From contig NZ_JOII01000028.1 in NCBI RefSeq assembly GCF_000719955.1, positions 22,039-86,038 of the forward strand: a DNA stretch of 64,000 bases, read 5' to 3'. The notes under the pieces are model-generated. The model worked only from the letters and a program-made list of their open reading frames with translations. It was not told the origin of the DNA and did no database searches. Of this stretch, positions 8,046 through 17,300 are shown piece by piece. The stretch's first letter is position 1; every line of letters begins with the position of its first letter. The DNA comes from Streptomyces albidoflavus (GTDB lineage: Bacteria; Actinomycetota; Actinomycetes; Streptomycetales; Streptomycetaceae). The position numbers and the translations under genes were made by a program.

Positions 8046-9383
8046 ATGCCGCAAGAACCGCAGACGTCACCGGGGTCGCTCGTGGGGGAGGAGTACGAGG
8101 TCGAGGTCGGGCCCGTCGCCCACGGCGGGCATTGCGTCGCCCGCACCGAGGCCGGACGCGTCCTCTTCGTCCGCCACACCCTGCCCGGCGAGCGCGTCGT
8201 CGCCCGGGTCACCCACGGCGACGAGACCTCCCGCTTCCTGCGCGCCGACGCCGTCGAGATCCTCGACGCCGCCAAGGACCGCGTCCCGGCCCCCTGCCCG
8301 TACGCCGGCCCCGGCCGCTGCGGCGGCTGCGACTGGCAGCACGCCAAGCCCGGCGCCCAGCGCCGCCTCAAGGGCGAGGTCATCGCCGAGCAGCTCCAGC
8401 ACCTGGCCGGGCTCACCCCCGAACAGGCCGGCTGGGACGGCACCGTCGCCCCCGCCCCCGGCGACAAGCTCCCTGCCGGCGAGGTCCCGGCCTGGCGCAC
8501 CCGCGTCCAGTACGCGATCGACGCCGACGGCCGCGCCGGACTGCGCCGCCACCGCTCGCACGAGGTCGAGCCCGTCGAGCACTGCATGATCGCCGCAGAG
8601 GGCGTCAGCGAACTCGGCATCGAGCAGCGCGACTGGAGCGGCATGGAGTCGGTCGAGGCCATCGCCGCCTCCGGCTCCGGCGACCGCCAGGTCGTCCTCA
8701 CCCCGCGCCCCGGCGCCCGCCTCCCCCTGGTCGAGCTGGACCGCCCGGTCTCGGTCCTCCGCGTCGACGAGCGCGACGGCGGCGTCCACCGCGTCCACGG
8801 CCGCGCCTTCGTCCGCGAACGCGCCGACGACCACACCTGGCGCGTCGGCAACGGCGGCTTCTGGCAGGTCCACCCCAAGGCCGCCGACACCCTCGTCGAG
8901 GCCGTCATGCAGGGCCTCCTCCCGCGCAAGGGCGACACCGCCCTCGACCTCTACTGCGGCGTCGGCCTCTTCGCCGGCGCCCTGGCCGACCGCGTCGGCG
9001 ACAAGGGCGCCGTCCTCGGCATCGAGGTCACCAAACGCGCCGTCGAGGACGCCCGCCACAACCTCAAGGGCTTCGACCGCGTCCGCATCGAACAGGGCAA
9101 GGTCGAACAGGTCCTCCCCCGCACCGGCATCACCGAGACCGACCTCATCGTCCTCGACCCCCCGAGGGCAGGCGCCGGCAAGCAGACCGTGGCCCGGCTG
9201 TGCTCGCTGGGAGCCCGGCGGATCGCGTACGTGGCCTGCGACCCGGCGGCACTGGCCCGGGACTTGGGGTACTTCCGCGAGGGCGGATACCGGGTGCGGG
9301 TGATGCGGGCGTTCGATCTGTTTCCGATGACGCATCATGTGGAGTGTGTCGCGATCCTTGAGCCCGCCTCAAAGGGCTCCTGA
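8046..9383 (+). CDS. TrmA/RlmD-family RNA (uracil-5-) methyltransferase
   Basis: SAM-dependent enzyme expected to methylate C5 of a uridine in tRNA or 23S rRNA. The 445-residue protein has an N-terminal TRAM-like region (YEVEVGPVAHGGHCVART), cysteines of a probable iron-sulfur centre (CPYAGPGRCGGC, with a later Cys in VEHCM), the SAM motif DLYCGVGLFAG, the DPPRAG motif and the catalytic-cysteine motif VACDPAALARDL. I start it at ATG 8046, 10 bases after GGAG. Codon use changes sharply near 9166: upstream Arg and Leu codons are mostly CGC and CTC, downstream CGG and CTG dominate. The last ~60 bp recur at 55205-55269, so this gene's 3' end is the insertion site of the island. The protein appears intact. 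Confidence 0.9.
   Translation: MPQEPQTSPGSLVGEEYEVEVGPVAHGGHCVARTEAGRVLFVRHTLPGERVVARVTHGDETSRFLRADAVEILDAAKDRVPAPCPYAGPGRCGGCDWQHAKPGAQRRLKGEVIAEQLQHLAGLTPEQAGWDGTVAPAPGDKLPAGEVPAWRTRVQYAIDADGRAGLRRHRSHEVEPVEHCMIAAEGVSELGIEQRDWSGMESVEAIAASGSGDRQVVLTPRPGARLPLVELDRPVSVLRVDERDGGVHRVHGRAFVRERADDHTWRVGNGGFWQVHPKAADTLVEAVMQGLLPRKGDTALDLYCGVGLFAGALADRVGDKGAVLGIEVTKRAVEDARHNLKGFDRVRIEQGKVEQVLPRTGITETDLIVLDPPRAGAGKQTVARLCSLGARRIAYVACDPAALARDLGYFREGGYRVRVMRAFDLFPMTHHVECVAILEPASKGS
9321..9383 (+). repeat. Left attachment-site-like repeat (attL)
   Basis: The end of the methyltransferase gene encodes FPMTHHVECVAILEPASKGS and stop. The same stretch recurs at 55208-55269 in the same orientation. ATGACGCATCATG and the next seven bases are identical; after that the copies differ mainly at third codon positions, so they come from related but distinct alleles. 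This is the pattern left when an element integrates into the 3' end of a gene and restores its reading frame. Confidence 0.75.
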
Positions 9384-9402
9384 CCTGCTGTTTCTCCGAG
9401 TG

Positions 9403-9478
9403 TGCGTTATGGGCGTTACGTGCGTTAGGTGCGATATCTTGACGCATATCTGACGCACGTGACGCACGTTTGACGCAC
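9403..9478. repeat. Iteron-like cluster: three TGCGTTA and four TGACGCA(C) units
   Basis: Just after the methyltransferase stop codon there are three near-copies of TGCGTTA (9403-9409, 9412-9418 as GGCGTTA, 9421-9427), then four TGACGCA units (9440, 9451, 9460, 9471), the last three ending in C. TGCGTTA is nearly the reverse complement of TGACGCA, so the cluster reads as two opposed repeat groups around 9428-9439. Spacing is 9 to 11 bases. At an island end this could be recombinase or excisionase arm sites, a replication-initiator iteron set or an operator cluster. Confidence 0.55.
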
Positions 9479-9665
9479 GGACGGCACGGTTTCTGATGGG
9501 TCGTCATGCAGGCTTGCCGACCATCGAGTGGAGCCCTCAGCTGTCTGCTCTCAGGCACGCTGAGGTGGCCGGGGCGCTGGCTGCTGAGCTGTTGGCCGCC
9601 CCTGCCCATCCCTTCTCGGTAGTGACGTTCTGTGACGCTAGATGAGGTGTCCGGTCCGTGTCGTG

Positions 9666-11071
9666 TCAGGGGCCGTATGGGCTCCAGTGCCCGAGAAAGG
9701 GCCTGAGATCGTCGGCTCGTGGTTCGGGGATGTCGGGCAGTCGGGGCGGTGTGTTCAGAGGGTCGAGGCGCTCCACGCGTGTTGCTGCCCAGTCGATCCA
9801 CGTTTCGGCTTCGGTCCTGGTCTGGCCTGGGGGCATGGCGTCGACTCGGGTGCGTACGGCGCTGACGTACTCCGCGAGTCCGGTGGCGTGACGCCATGCC
9901 GCTTCCTGCGCCTCGAAATGCCTGACCCGATACGCCTCTGCGTACTGGACGCGCGCTTCGTCCATGGCGGCTTCCCAGCGGATGCGCTTCTGGCGCGCTG
10001 CTTCGATCTCGTCGAGACGTCTGCGTTCAGCGGCTTCGCCGCGAAGCGTGACCTCCTGCACGATCTCGGCGAGCTGGTTCTCTAGGGAGCGCCCTGGGGT
10101 GTCGGACCATTCGCTCGCCCGGTGCGGCTGGCCGCCGCTGAGGACGAAGCGGAGGCGTTCGGACGGGGTGTAGTCATAGCGGGGATCCTGATCCAGGAGT
10201 TCTTCTTGGCCTCGGCGAGTTCCTTCTCGGTGGCGACGTGCTCAGTCCGGTCCTGCTCCTGAAGGACGAGGAACTCCACGGTCTGGCCCTGCGCGGTGAT
10301 GGTGAAGTGGGGAGACGCCCTGCGGCGGCGATGGGGCGGGGGAGCGGAGCCGGTCTGTCCGGCTGAACTGGAGTGCCCTTCGTTCTCGGTGGCGCTGATC
10401 AGTGCCTGGATGAGCCGGAGGGCACGTCCCTGGACGGGCTTGGTCAGGCCTAGCGGCTGGGACTCGTTCTGCATGGCCCGGACCACGGTGTGCGGCCGCA
10501 CGAGTCGCGAGGGCACAGGGACGGGTTCGAGGGGCGCGAGGCGCCAGGCTGGCATGTTGACGAGCTTGATCTCGTACCCGCCACGGCACCAACCTCCATA
10601 GAGCTCCTTCGTCTCCGGGATCCTTCCGGATCTGCGCGCCGCAGCTACACGCGACGGCCACTTCTCCAACTCCGGACCGCTGCCGCATTTGACGAGTCGG
10701 CCGCCCGCCCCCGCGAGCTCCTGTAACAACTGCTCCGTGAAGGTCACGCGAGGCCGTGGAGGAGGGCTGGGCTTTCGCCCAGCTGCCGGAATTTCCTGCG
10801 CTCGGGTGGGCGGCGGTTGCGGAGTGGCGGCCTGGGCCTTCCGTGGGCGAGGCCTGCGGGGAGGGTACGTGCCGTGTGCCAGGTAGTGCCGACCGGCGCT
10901 CGTCAGAGCGACGCTCCACTGCCCACCCTTGCGGGAGACCGTGACCAGGCCCCGGTTCTGCAGTGCCTGACAGGTGGTTTTGTAGGAGCTGGTCTCCCAT
11001 ACGCTGGCAGGACACCCGGCTTCCACCCACTCAAGAACCGCAAGCTGACGTTCATTGACCGGCCGTTCCAA
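9666..11071 (-). pseudogene. Frameshifted winged-helix protein of mobile-element type
   Basis: Two minus-strand frames appear to be halves of one gene. The first half (11071 down to about 10180) starts MERPVNERQLAVLEWVEAG and contains a winged-helix-like region (TTCQALQNRGLVTVSRKGGQW), a Pro/Arg-rich linker and a domain with WPSRVAAARRSGRIPETKEL. It continues as SWIRIPAMTTPRP and stops at 10082. Changing frame near 10165-10200 instead gives YDYTPSERLRFVLSGG, continuing through a helical, charged segment (RRLDEIEAARQKRIRWEAAMDE) to a stop at 9666. The join reads naturally, so I infer a one-base indel. I know of no defined function; similar proteins are common in Streptomyces plasmids and islands. 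A sequencing error is the main alternative. Confidence 0.6.
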
Positions 11072-11570
11072 TGGTCTGCCCTCGGATTATGGCTGCGTGA
11101 CGGGCGGATGCTGTCAGTGATCGTGGTGCAGGGTGGGTGCTGCGTGGAGGGTTCGCCTGAAGAGGTAGCCAGTGTCGCCTTTTCCGCCGGCGGGATTCGA
11201 AACCGCGCACATGACTCCGGAGGCCGTCGTTTTCCGATGTTTTACCAGGTCATCAGAGCATCTGATTCTATGTTAGTGGCCCAGCCTCACGCATGTTCCG
11301 CGAAAACAAAACGTTCTGCTTGGTTGCCATTGCATGCTTTCCGGCTTGTTTTGAAAGTCTGGTGCAACGTGGCGGATGCCGTGGGGCGTTGGTGGGTGTA
11401 GGGGTGCGTGCACCGGCCCTCGATTCGAACGAGTGGGTGGTCGCGTGCATGGATGGCCGAGTGTGCCTGACCGCAGGGAATGCGGCGGCTCCCGGTAACC
11501 GCAAGGTCGTATGCCGGTCGAGTGTCGAGTGCGCCTGAGGGCGTACGCGGTCTGTCCGTGGCAGGGGGCG
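11072..11570. other. Non-coding stretch with tRNA-Arg-like remnant
   Basis: No convincing gene in 499 bases. Read on the minus strand, about 11184-11262 resembles a damaged tRNA. CTCCGGA looks like an anticodon loop (CCG, Arg) inside a weak stem, TTCGAAT is a T-loop with a four-of-five paired stem, and GATG...CATC encloses a D-loop containing GG. The D and anticodon stems are seven bases too far apart, and nothing pairs with the 3' acceptor strand. It is therefore a remnant or a tRNA-derived attachment site, not a functional tRNA. From 11290 to 11570 the DNA is visibly less GC-rich and I recognise nothing in it. Confidence 0.4.
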
Positions 11571-12242
11571 TCACTTCCGACCGGGGGTCCATTTCATGCC
11601 GAGCCGGTAGGCGCGGGAGATCACGTCCTGGACACCGGGGCCGTCCTGCGGAGTGAACCAGCGCACCTCGCGGCCGATGACGAGTTCGCCCTTCTGCCGC
11701 TTGATGAGGGCGATGGCGCAGGCGTGTGCCTGCGGCGGGCACTCGTCCAGAACCACCCGGAAGCGGTCACCGCGGTCGGAGGTCAGCGTCACCACGGCGT
11801 CGAGGCCGCGGAAGTCGCCGGACCCTTCGTAGATGTAGACGAAGAGTAGGAGCTTCTGGAACTCGGCCTGGTGGTCCAAGTTGATGACGAGGTTCTCTCC
11901 CGTCTCACGGGCGCCGGTCCGGTCGTCCGCGTCGAGGGCGACGTACGGGAAGCGGTCCACCGTGCCGAACGCGTTGCCCAGTGCCTGCACCACGGTCTTG
12001 GAGCCGTCGGTGCAGCGGATCATGCAGCCGAGGTCGAGATCCATATGCCTGGCCGCGGCCGACCGCAGCGATGCCCGTATCCGGCCGAACAGGCCATGGG
12101 CCTCGCCGGCCGCCCGCTGGGCGGCGGCCTGCGGTGAGGTCCAGTTGAGGTTGACCTTGACCAGTCCCGAGGTCACGCCGTGCTTGTCCAGGGAGACCGT
12201 GGGCGAGGCCTTCGTCAGGTTCACAGTGGCGGGCTGGGTCAT
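11571..12242 (-). CDS. TerD-family protein
   Basis: A 223-residue cytoplasmic protein of the TerD/TerZ/CABP family, whose calcium-binding members belong to the tellurite and stress-response ter systems linked to phage inhibition. Recognisable pieces are VKVNLNW near the start, DLDLGCMIRCTDG, YVALDADDRTG and ENLVINLDH (the acidic metal-binding ladder), then FVYIYEGSGDFRGLDAVVTLTS. The start ATG at 12242 has GAAAGG seven bases upstream. It stands alone here, with no terB, terC or terE neighbours, and diverges from the SWIM-domain gene. A role in the defence island is plausible from location only. Confidence 0.8.
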   Translation of the reverse strand: MTQPATVNLTKASPTVSLDKHGVTSGLVKVNLNWTSPQAAAQRAAGEAHGLFGRIRASLRSAAARHMDLDLGCMIRCTDGSKTVVQALGNAFGTVDRFPYVALDADDRTGARETGENLVINLDHQAEFQKLLLFVYIYEGSGDFRGLDAVVTLTSDRGDRFRVVLDECPPQAHACAIALIKRQKGELVIGREVRWFTPQDGPGVQDVISRAYRLGMKWTPGRK

Positions 12243-12523
12243 GCGGCGCCTTTCGGGGAAGGCCCGGGGAGCCGGGGTGGTCGACGACCATACAGGCGGG
12301 GCGTGAGGCGCCGCAGGGAATCAGTCGTTGACGGTCTGGTGCGAGGAGGATCCGTCGGCCGGGCGGCGGAGCCGGCGGGACTTGGAGGGCGTGCGAGTTG
12401 CTGGAAGCAGCAGCGACGCGCGGAGGTGGCGCCGTACTGATCCCTGGGGTTGTTCGATCCGGCGGCCGTTAGTGTGAGCGCAGTTGGTGGGGGAGTCCGA
12501 GCCGGAGCGGAGCGCGGAGAGTT

Positions 12524-14197
12524 TTGGGCGGTCTTACGGAGGCGAAGCTGAGGGTGCTGGCCGGCGAGCGTTCGTTCGGGCGCGGGCTCGGTTACGTCGA
12601 CGAGGTGTCCGGTGTGGAGTTCGGTGACGGCTGGATCAGGGCGTCGGTGCACGGAACGGAACGGTACGAGACGGAGCTCGTCCTGGGTGGGCGCAAGGGG
12701 AAGGGGCCGGCGGGCACGTGTGACTGCCCGTACGGCCAGGAGGGCAACTTCTGCAAGCACCTGGTCGCTCTCGGCCTGACCGTGATCGCCCAGGAGGCGG
12801 ACCTCCCGCGTCTGCGGGAGTCGGCCCGGGACCGGGCGCGCGGCCTCGATACCTGGCTGTCCGCCCTGTCGCGGGAGGAACTGCTCACTCTCGTACGAGA
12901 CGAGATCGCCGAGGACCGGCAGCTTGGGCGCCGCCTGGAGCTGCGGGCGGCGAGTGCTCGCGGAGACCTGGCCGGGATCCGGTTCCGCATCCGTGAGCTG
13001 CTCGACATCGGCCCGTTCGCCCAGTACGGCTACGTCGAGTACGCCGACGCCCGCGCCTACGCCGACCAGGCCGGGCAGGCGGTGTCCGCGATCCGCTCGC
13101 TGACCGGCTCCGGCCGGGCCTCCGACGCGATAGCGCTGTCGCGGGAGGCGATCGGGCTGCTGGCCGGGGTGGCCGAGAGCGTCGACGACTCCGACGGCTG
13201 GCTCGGCCAGATCGGCGCCGGCCTCGCCGACGCCCACCGCGACGCCTGCTATGAAGCCACGCCCGAGCCCGAGGAACTCGCGCACTGGCTGGTGACCCAC
13301 GCGCTCGACGAAGCGGCCGACCTGACGGACATCGACCCGCTCGACTACGAAGACCTGCTCGGCGAGCAGGGACTGATCGCCCTGCGCCGGTACGCGACGG
13401 AAGCATGGACGGCCAACCGCACCGGCTGGGCCGAGAGGCACCTGCTGCAGCGCCTGGCGAAGTCGGGCCGGGACGTCGACACGGTGATCGCCGTGCACGC
13501 CGCCGACCTCGCGCCGAATGGTCACACCCACCTGCTCATCGCCCGCGAACTGGACACCGCCGGTCGCCCCGCCGAAGCCCTGGAGTGGGCCGAGCGCGGC
13601 ATCCGCGACGCTGAGGACCTCGCCACTGTCGACACCGCCCTGGTCGACCACCTCACCGACCGCTACACCCGAACCGGCCGGCTCGCCGACGCCGTCACCC
13701 TGCGCCGTGACCACTTCGCCGCCCGCCGCAGCCTGCTTGCCTACCAGCAGCTGCGCGCCGCAGCCAGGGCCGCCGCATGTTGGCCGCCCGAGCGCGAGAA
13801 GGCTCTGGCCTTGTTGCGCACCGACGCGGAACGGGCGAAAGGCTGCGGTGGGCGCGTCCTCGTCGACGTCTTCCTGGACGACGAGGACACGGATGCCGCC
13901 TGGTGCGCGGCCACGGAGCACGGCGCCCACGACGGCCAGTGGCTCACCCTCGCCGACCGATCTCGCACCACCCGCCCCGCCGGTGCCCTCGCCGTCTACC
14001 ACCGCCTGGCCGCCCCGCTCACCTGCCAGACCGGCAACCACGCCTACGAACAGCTCGTCAGCCTGCTCCTGGGCATCCGCGACTGCCACCGTCACCTCGG
14101 CACGCCGGACGACTTCACCACGTACGTCACCGACCTGCGCGCCACCCAGAAGCGCAAACGGAACCTGATGCGCCTGATGGACGAACACGACCTGTGA
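12524..14197 (+). CDS. SWIM zinc-finger protein with helical repeats
   Basis: A 557-residue protein with a SWIM zinc finger at residues 66-79 (CDCPYGQEGNFCKH, the CxCx8CxH pattern), preceded by LAGERSFGRGLGYVDEV, a typical N-terminal block of SWIM proteins. The rest is predicted helical, with Ala/Leu-rich paired helices resembling TPR/SEL1 repeats (LEWAERGIRDAEDLATVDTALVDHLTDRY). SWIM domains bind DNA or protein and often accompany SNF2 helicases. The best start is TTG 12524 with GGAG at 12516; no ATG or GTG fits. It ends 16 bases before the operator-like palindrome that precedes the kinase-helicase gene. It may be part of the defence locus, but the intervening palindrome suggests a separate transcript. 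Specific function unknown. Confidence 0.75.
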   Translation: MGGLTEAKLRVLAGERSFGRGLGYVDEVSGVEFGDGWIRASVHGTERYETELVLGGRKGKGPAGTCDCPYGQEGNFCKHLVALGLTVIAQEADLPRLRESARDRARGLDTWLSALSREELLTLVRDEIAEDRQLGRRLELRAASARGDLAGIRFRIRELLDIGPFAQYGYVEYADARAYADQAGQAVSAIRSLTGSGRASDAIALSREAIGLLAGVAESVDDSDGWLGQIGAGLADAHRDACYEATPEPEELAHWLVTHALDEAADLTDIDPLDYEDLLGEQGLIALRRYATEAWTANRTGWAERHLLQRLAKSGRDVDTVIAVHAADLAPNGHTHLLIARELDTAGRPAEALEWAERGIRDAEDLATVDTALVDHLTDRYTRTGRLADAVTLRRDHFAARRSLLAYQQLRAAARAAACWPPEREKALALLRTDAERAKGCGGRVLVDVFLDDEDTDAAWCAATEHGAHDGQWLTLADRSRTTRPAGALAVYHRLAAPLTCQTGNHAYEQLVSLLLGIRDCHRHLGTPDDFTTYVTDLRATQKRKRNLMRLMDEHDL

Positions 14198-14213
14198 CCT
14201 ACCAGTAAGGCGT

Positions 14214-14228
14214 GTTGACGCCGTCAAC
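14214..14228. promoter_or_regulatory. Operator-like palindrome copy 1 (GTTGACGCCGTCAAC)
   Basis: Perfect 7-base arms GTTGACG and CGTCAAC around one central base. Copies with a different central base occur at 42871-42885 and 54513-54527 and nowhere else in the window. Here it precedes the kinase-helicase gene by about 140 bases. TTGACG inside it could serve as a -35 box; a second candidate promoter is TTGAAG (14232-14237) with TATCGT (14256-14261). A further inverted repeat, ACGAT-N6-ATCGT, lies at 14246-14261. Binding by a shared regulator is inferred from recurrence and position. Confidence 0.75.
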
Positions 14229-14368
14229 GCATTGAAGTGTTGTTTACGATAGAAGTATCGTGTACGCTGCCTGTGGGGCTGGGAGTCTGTCCGTGTCGCA
14301 TTCCGCGGCATTCTCCCGTGGGGAGTCGTGTGCTCGCAGGGCCACGCGAAGATGCAAGGGAATGGGCT

Positions 14369-17300
14369 GTGGCGACGGAGATGATCGCAGGGCGGTTCCG
14401 GCTTCTGGGGGCTGTGGACTCGGGCAACATGGGTGAGGTCCACAGAGCCGAGGATCTTGATGCCGCCCCGGGCGACGCCGACCGCGTCGTGGCGGTCAAG
14501 CTGATCCTCCGGCGCCGGTCCGGCCTGCGGATCGACACGCACGGCGACACCAAGACCGTGGAACGGTTCGCCCGCGAGGTGCGGATCATGCAGACCTTCG
14601 GCCGGCACCCCAACCTCCCGCGCACGATCGCCGGGGGTGTGGACGAGACGAACGGCGGCCTGCCCTACCTCGCGATGGAGTTCCTCGACGGCCACCCCCT
14701 CGCAGACCTGGTCGCCGACGAGCCGCAGCTGCCGATCTCCTGGGCCGCCGCCATCGCCGCGCAGATGGCGGAGGGGCTCAAGGCCGCACACGTCGAGGGC
14801 GTCGTGCACCGCGACCTCAAGCCCCGCAACGTCATGCTCACCCGCGGTGGCCTCGTGAAGGTCCTCGACTTCGGCATGGGCCGGATCGTCGACGACCCGG
14901 ACGGCACCAAGCTCACCAGCACGGGCGTCACCGTCGGCACCGCCCGCTACATGGCACCCGAACAGTTCCAGGGCGGAGCCGTAACCCCGGCGGCGGACCT
15001 CTACGCCCTCGGCTGCGTCCTGTACGAGATGCTCCTCGGCGTACCGCCGTTCGTCGGCACCTCCGCGTACGAACTCGGCGAGAAGCACGTCCGTCAGGCA
15101 CCGAACCCGGTCCGGCTGGTCCGGCACGACATCCCCGAGGCGCTCGCCCGCCTCGTCGACCGCCTCCTCGCCAAGGACCCGGCGGACCGCCCCGAGAGCG
15201 CCGCCGCCGTACGGGACGCCCTGCTGCCGTTCGTCGCGCCCGCCGAACCGCTGCCCGCCTGGCGCGAGTTCGACCCGGTGGGCCGCCTCCTCCAGGACCG
15301 GTCCGCGCTCTCCACGCCCACGGCGCGGCAGGCTCCGGACGACCAGCCGCCCGCCCAGACCCGCCCACACACGTCCGGTATGGACGTCTTCGGCGTCCAC
15401 AGGGACCTGATCGACGAGTACCGCGCCTTCACCCAGGGCGGCACGATCATCCGTGACGAACGCGTCGCCGACTTCGTCCGGCGCGACCTCGACGCCAAGT
15501 CCCAGTGGCCCAACCCGTGGATCTCCCTCAACCCCTTCTTCGACTCCGCCGGCACCGTTGCCGAGCTCGCTTCGCAGGGCGTCCTCCACCCCGAGTGCGC
15601 GCGGATCTTCCAGGCGAAGAAGGCCAGGGGCGGCACCGTCTGCGACGGCCGCCCGCTCACCCTCCACCAGCACCAGCGCGAAGCCGTCGACGCCGCCCGG
15701 TCCGGGGCGTCCTACGTCCTCACCACCGGCACCGGCTCGGGCAAGTCCCTCTCCTACATCGTGCCCATCGTCGACAAGGTCCTCAGGGACCGGGAGACGG
15801 AGCCGAGAGGGACGGCCAAGAGAGTCCGCGCGATCATCGTCTACCCCATGAACGCCCTGGCCAACAGCCAGCTCAAGGAGCTGGAGAAGTACCTGAGGGA
15901 CGGCTACGGCGCAGGACGCGAGCCCGTCACCTTCGCCCGCTACACCGGCCAGGAGGACGACGCCGCCCGCAGGGAGATCCGTGACAACCCGCCGGACATC
16001 CTGCTCACCAACTACGTGATGCTGGAGCTGATGCTCACCCGCCCCGACGACCGCGACAGCCTCGTCCGGATGGCCAAGGGCCTCGAATTCCTCGTCTTCG
16101 ACGAACTCCACACCTACCGAGGCCGCCAGGGCGCCGACGTCGCCCTGCTCATCCGCCGTGTCCGCGAGGCGTGCCAGGCCGACCGTCTCCAGTGCGTCGG
16201 AACCTCCGCCACCATGTCCACCGAGGGCACGATCGACGAGCAGAAGAGCGTGGTCGCGGGCGTCGCCTCCAAGCTCTTCGGCACGAGGATCCGCACCGAG
16301 CACGTCATCGGCGAGACCCTGGTCCGCGCCACCGACCCGGCCCCCGACACCGTCCCTGCCGAGCGGCTGCGCACCACCGACGCGCCCCGTGCGTACGCGG
16401 ACCTGGTCCGCGACCCGCTCGCCCGCTGGATCGAGACCCGCTTCGGCCTGGCCACCGACACCCTCACCGACCGCCTCGTCCGCCAGAAGCCCGCCAAGAT
16501 CGAGGACGCGGCCGAGGACCTCGCCCGGGAGAGCGGCGTGTCCGTCGAGGACTGCGCCGCGGCTCTGCGCGCCACCCTGGAGGCCGGCTCGCAGGCCCGT
16601 CACCCCGTCACGGAACGCCCCCTCTTCGCCTTCCGCCTCCACCAGTTCCTCTCCAAGGGCGACACCGTCTACGTCACCCTGGAGGACCCGGAAAGCCGCC
16701 ACCTCACCCGTGACTACCAGCAGGTGCAGCCCGGCACCGACGGCAAGCTCCTCATCCCGCTCGCCTTCTGCCGGGAGTGCGGCCAGGAGTACCTGACGGT
16801 GTGGCGCACCGAGAGGGACGGAGAGGTCCGCTACGAGTCCCGCCGCGACACCTCCGCCACGGGCGGCAGGGCCGGCGACGGCTACCTCTACGTCGGCCGC
16901 CCGTGGCCCCGCTCGCTCGACGAGGCCGTCGCCGAGCGCAAGCTGCCGGAGTCGTGGCTGGAGCTCGACGACCGTGGTCAGGAAGTCGTCAGGAAGTCGT
17001 ACCGCGAGCGCGCGCCCCGCGCCGTGACCGTCGACCCCTATGGGTACGAGGGACGGGGCGACCTGGACGCCGCCTTCATCCCGGCCCCGTTCCGCTTCTG
17101 CATCCAGTGCTCGGTGTCCTACGAGCAGCCGCGTGGCAAGGACTTCGCGAAGCTCGCGACCCTCGACCAGGAAGGCCGGTCCTCCGCCACCTCCCTGGTG
17201 TCGGCGGCCGTCGTCCGCTCCCTCAAGGCCGTGCCCGAGGAAGCCCTCGACAAGGAGGCGCGCAAGCTCCTCACCTTCGTCGACAACCGCCAGGACGCCT

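Noticed and set aside
5581-8589. Thousand-codon plus-strand frame across the permease and methyltransferase
   Set aside because: Arg/Pro-rich translation in the wrong phase of two clearly coding genes.
9403-9478. CRISPR array
   Set aside because: Units are only 7-8 bases with 2-4 base gaps and no unique spacers; no cas genes occur in the window.
10556-10572. Extra palindrome copy at TGTTGACGAGCTTGA
   Set aside because: Only one arm matches, and it lies inside the frameshifted coding region.
11184-11262. Functional tRNA gene
   Set aside because: No acceptor-stem partner, wrong spacing between D and anticodon stems, and a mismatched T-stem. Kept only as a remnant.
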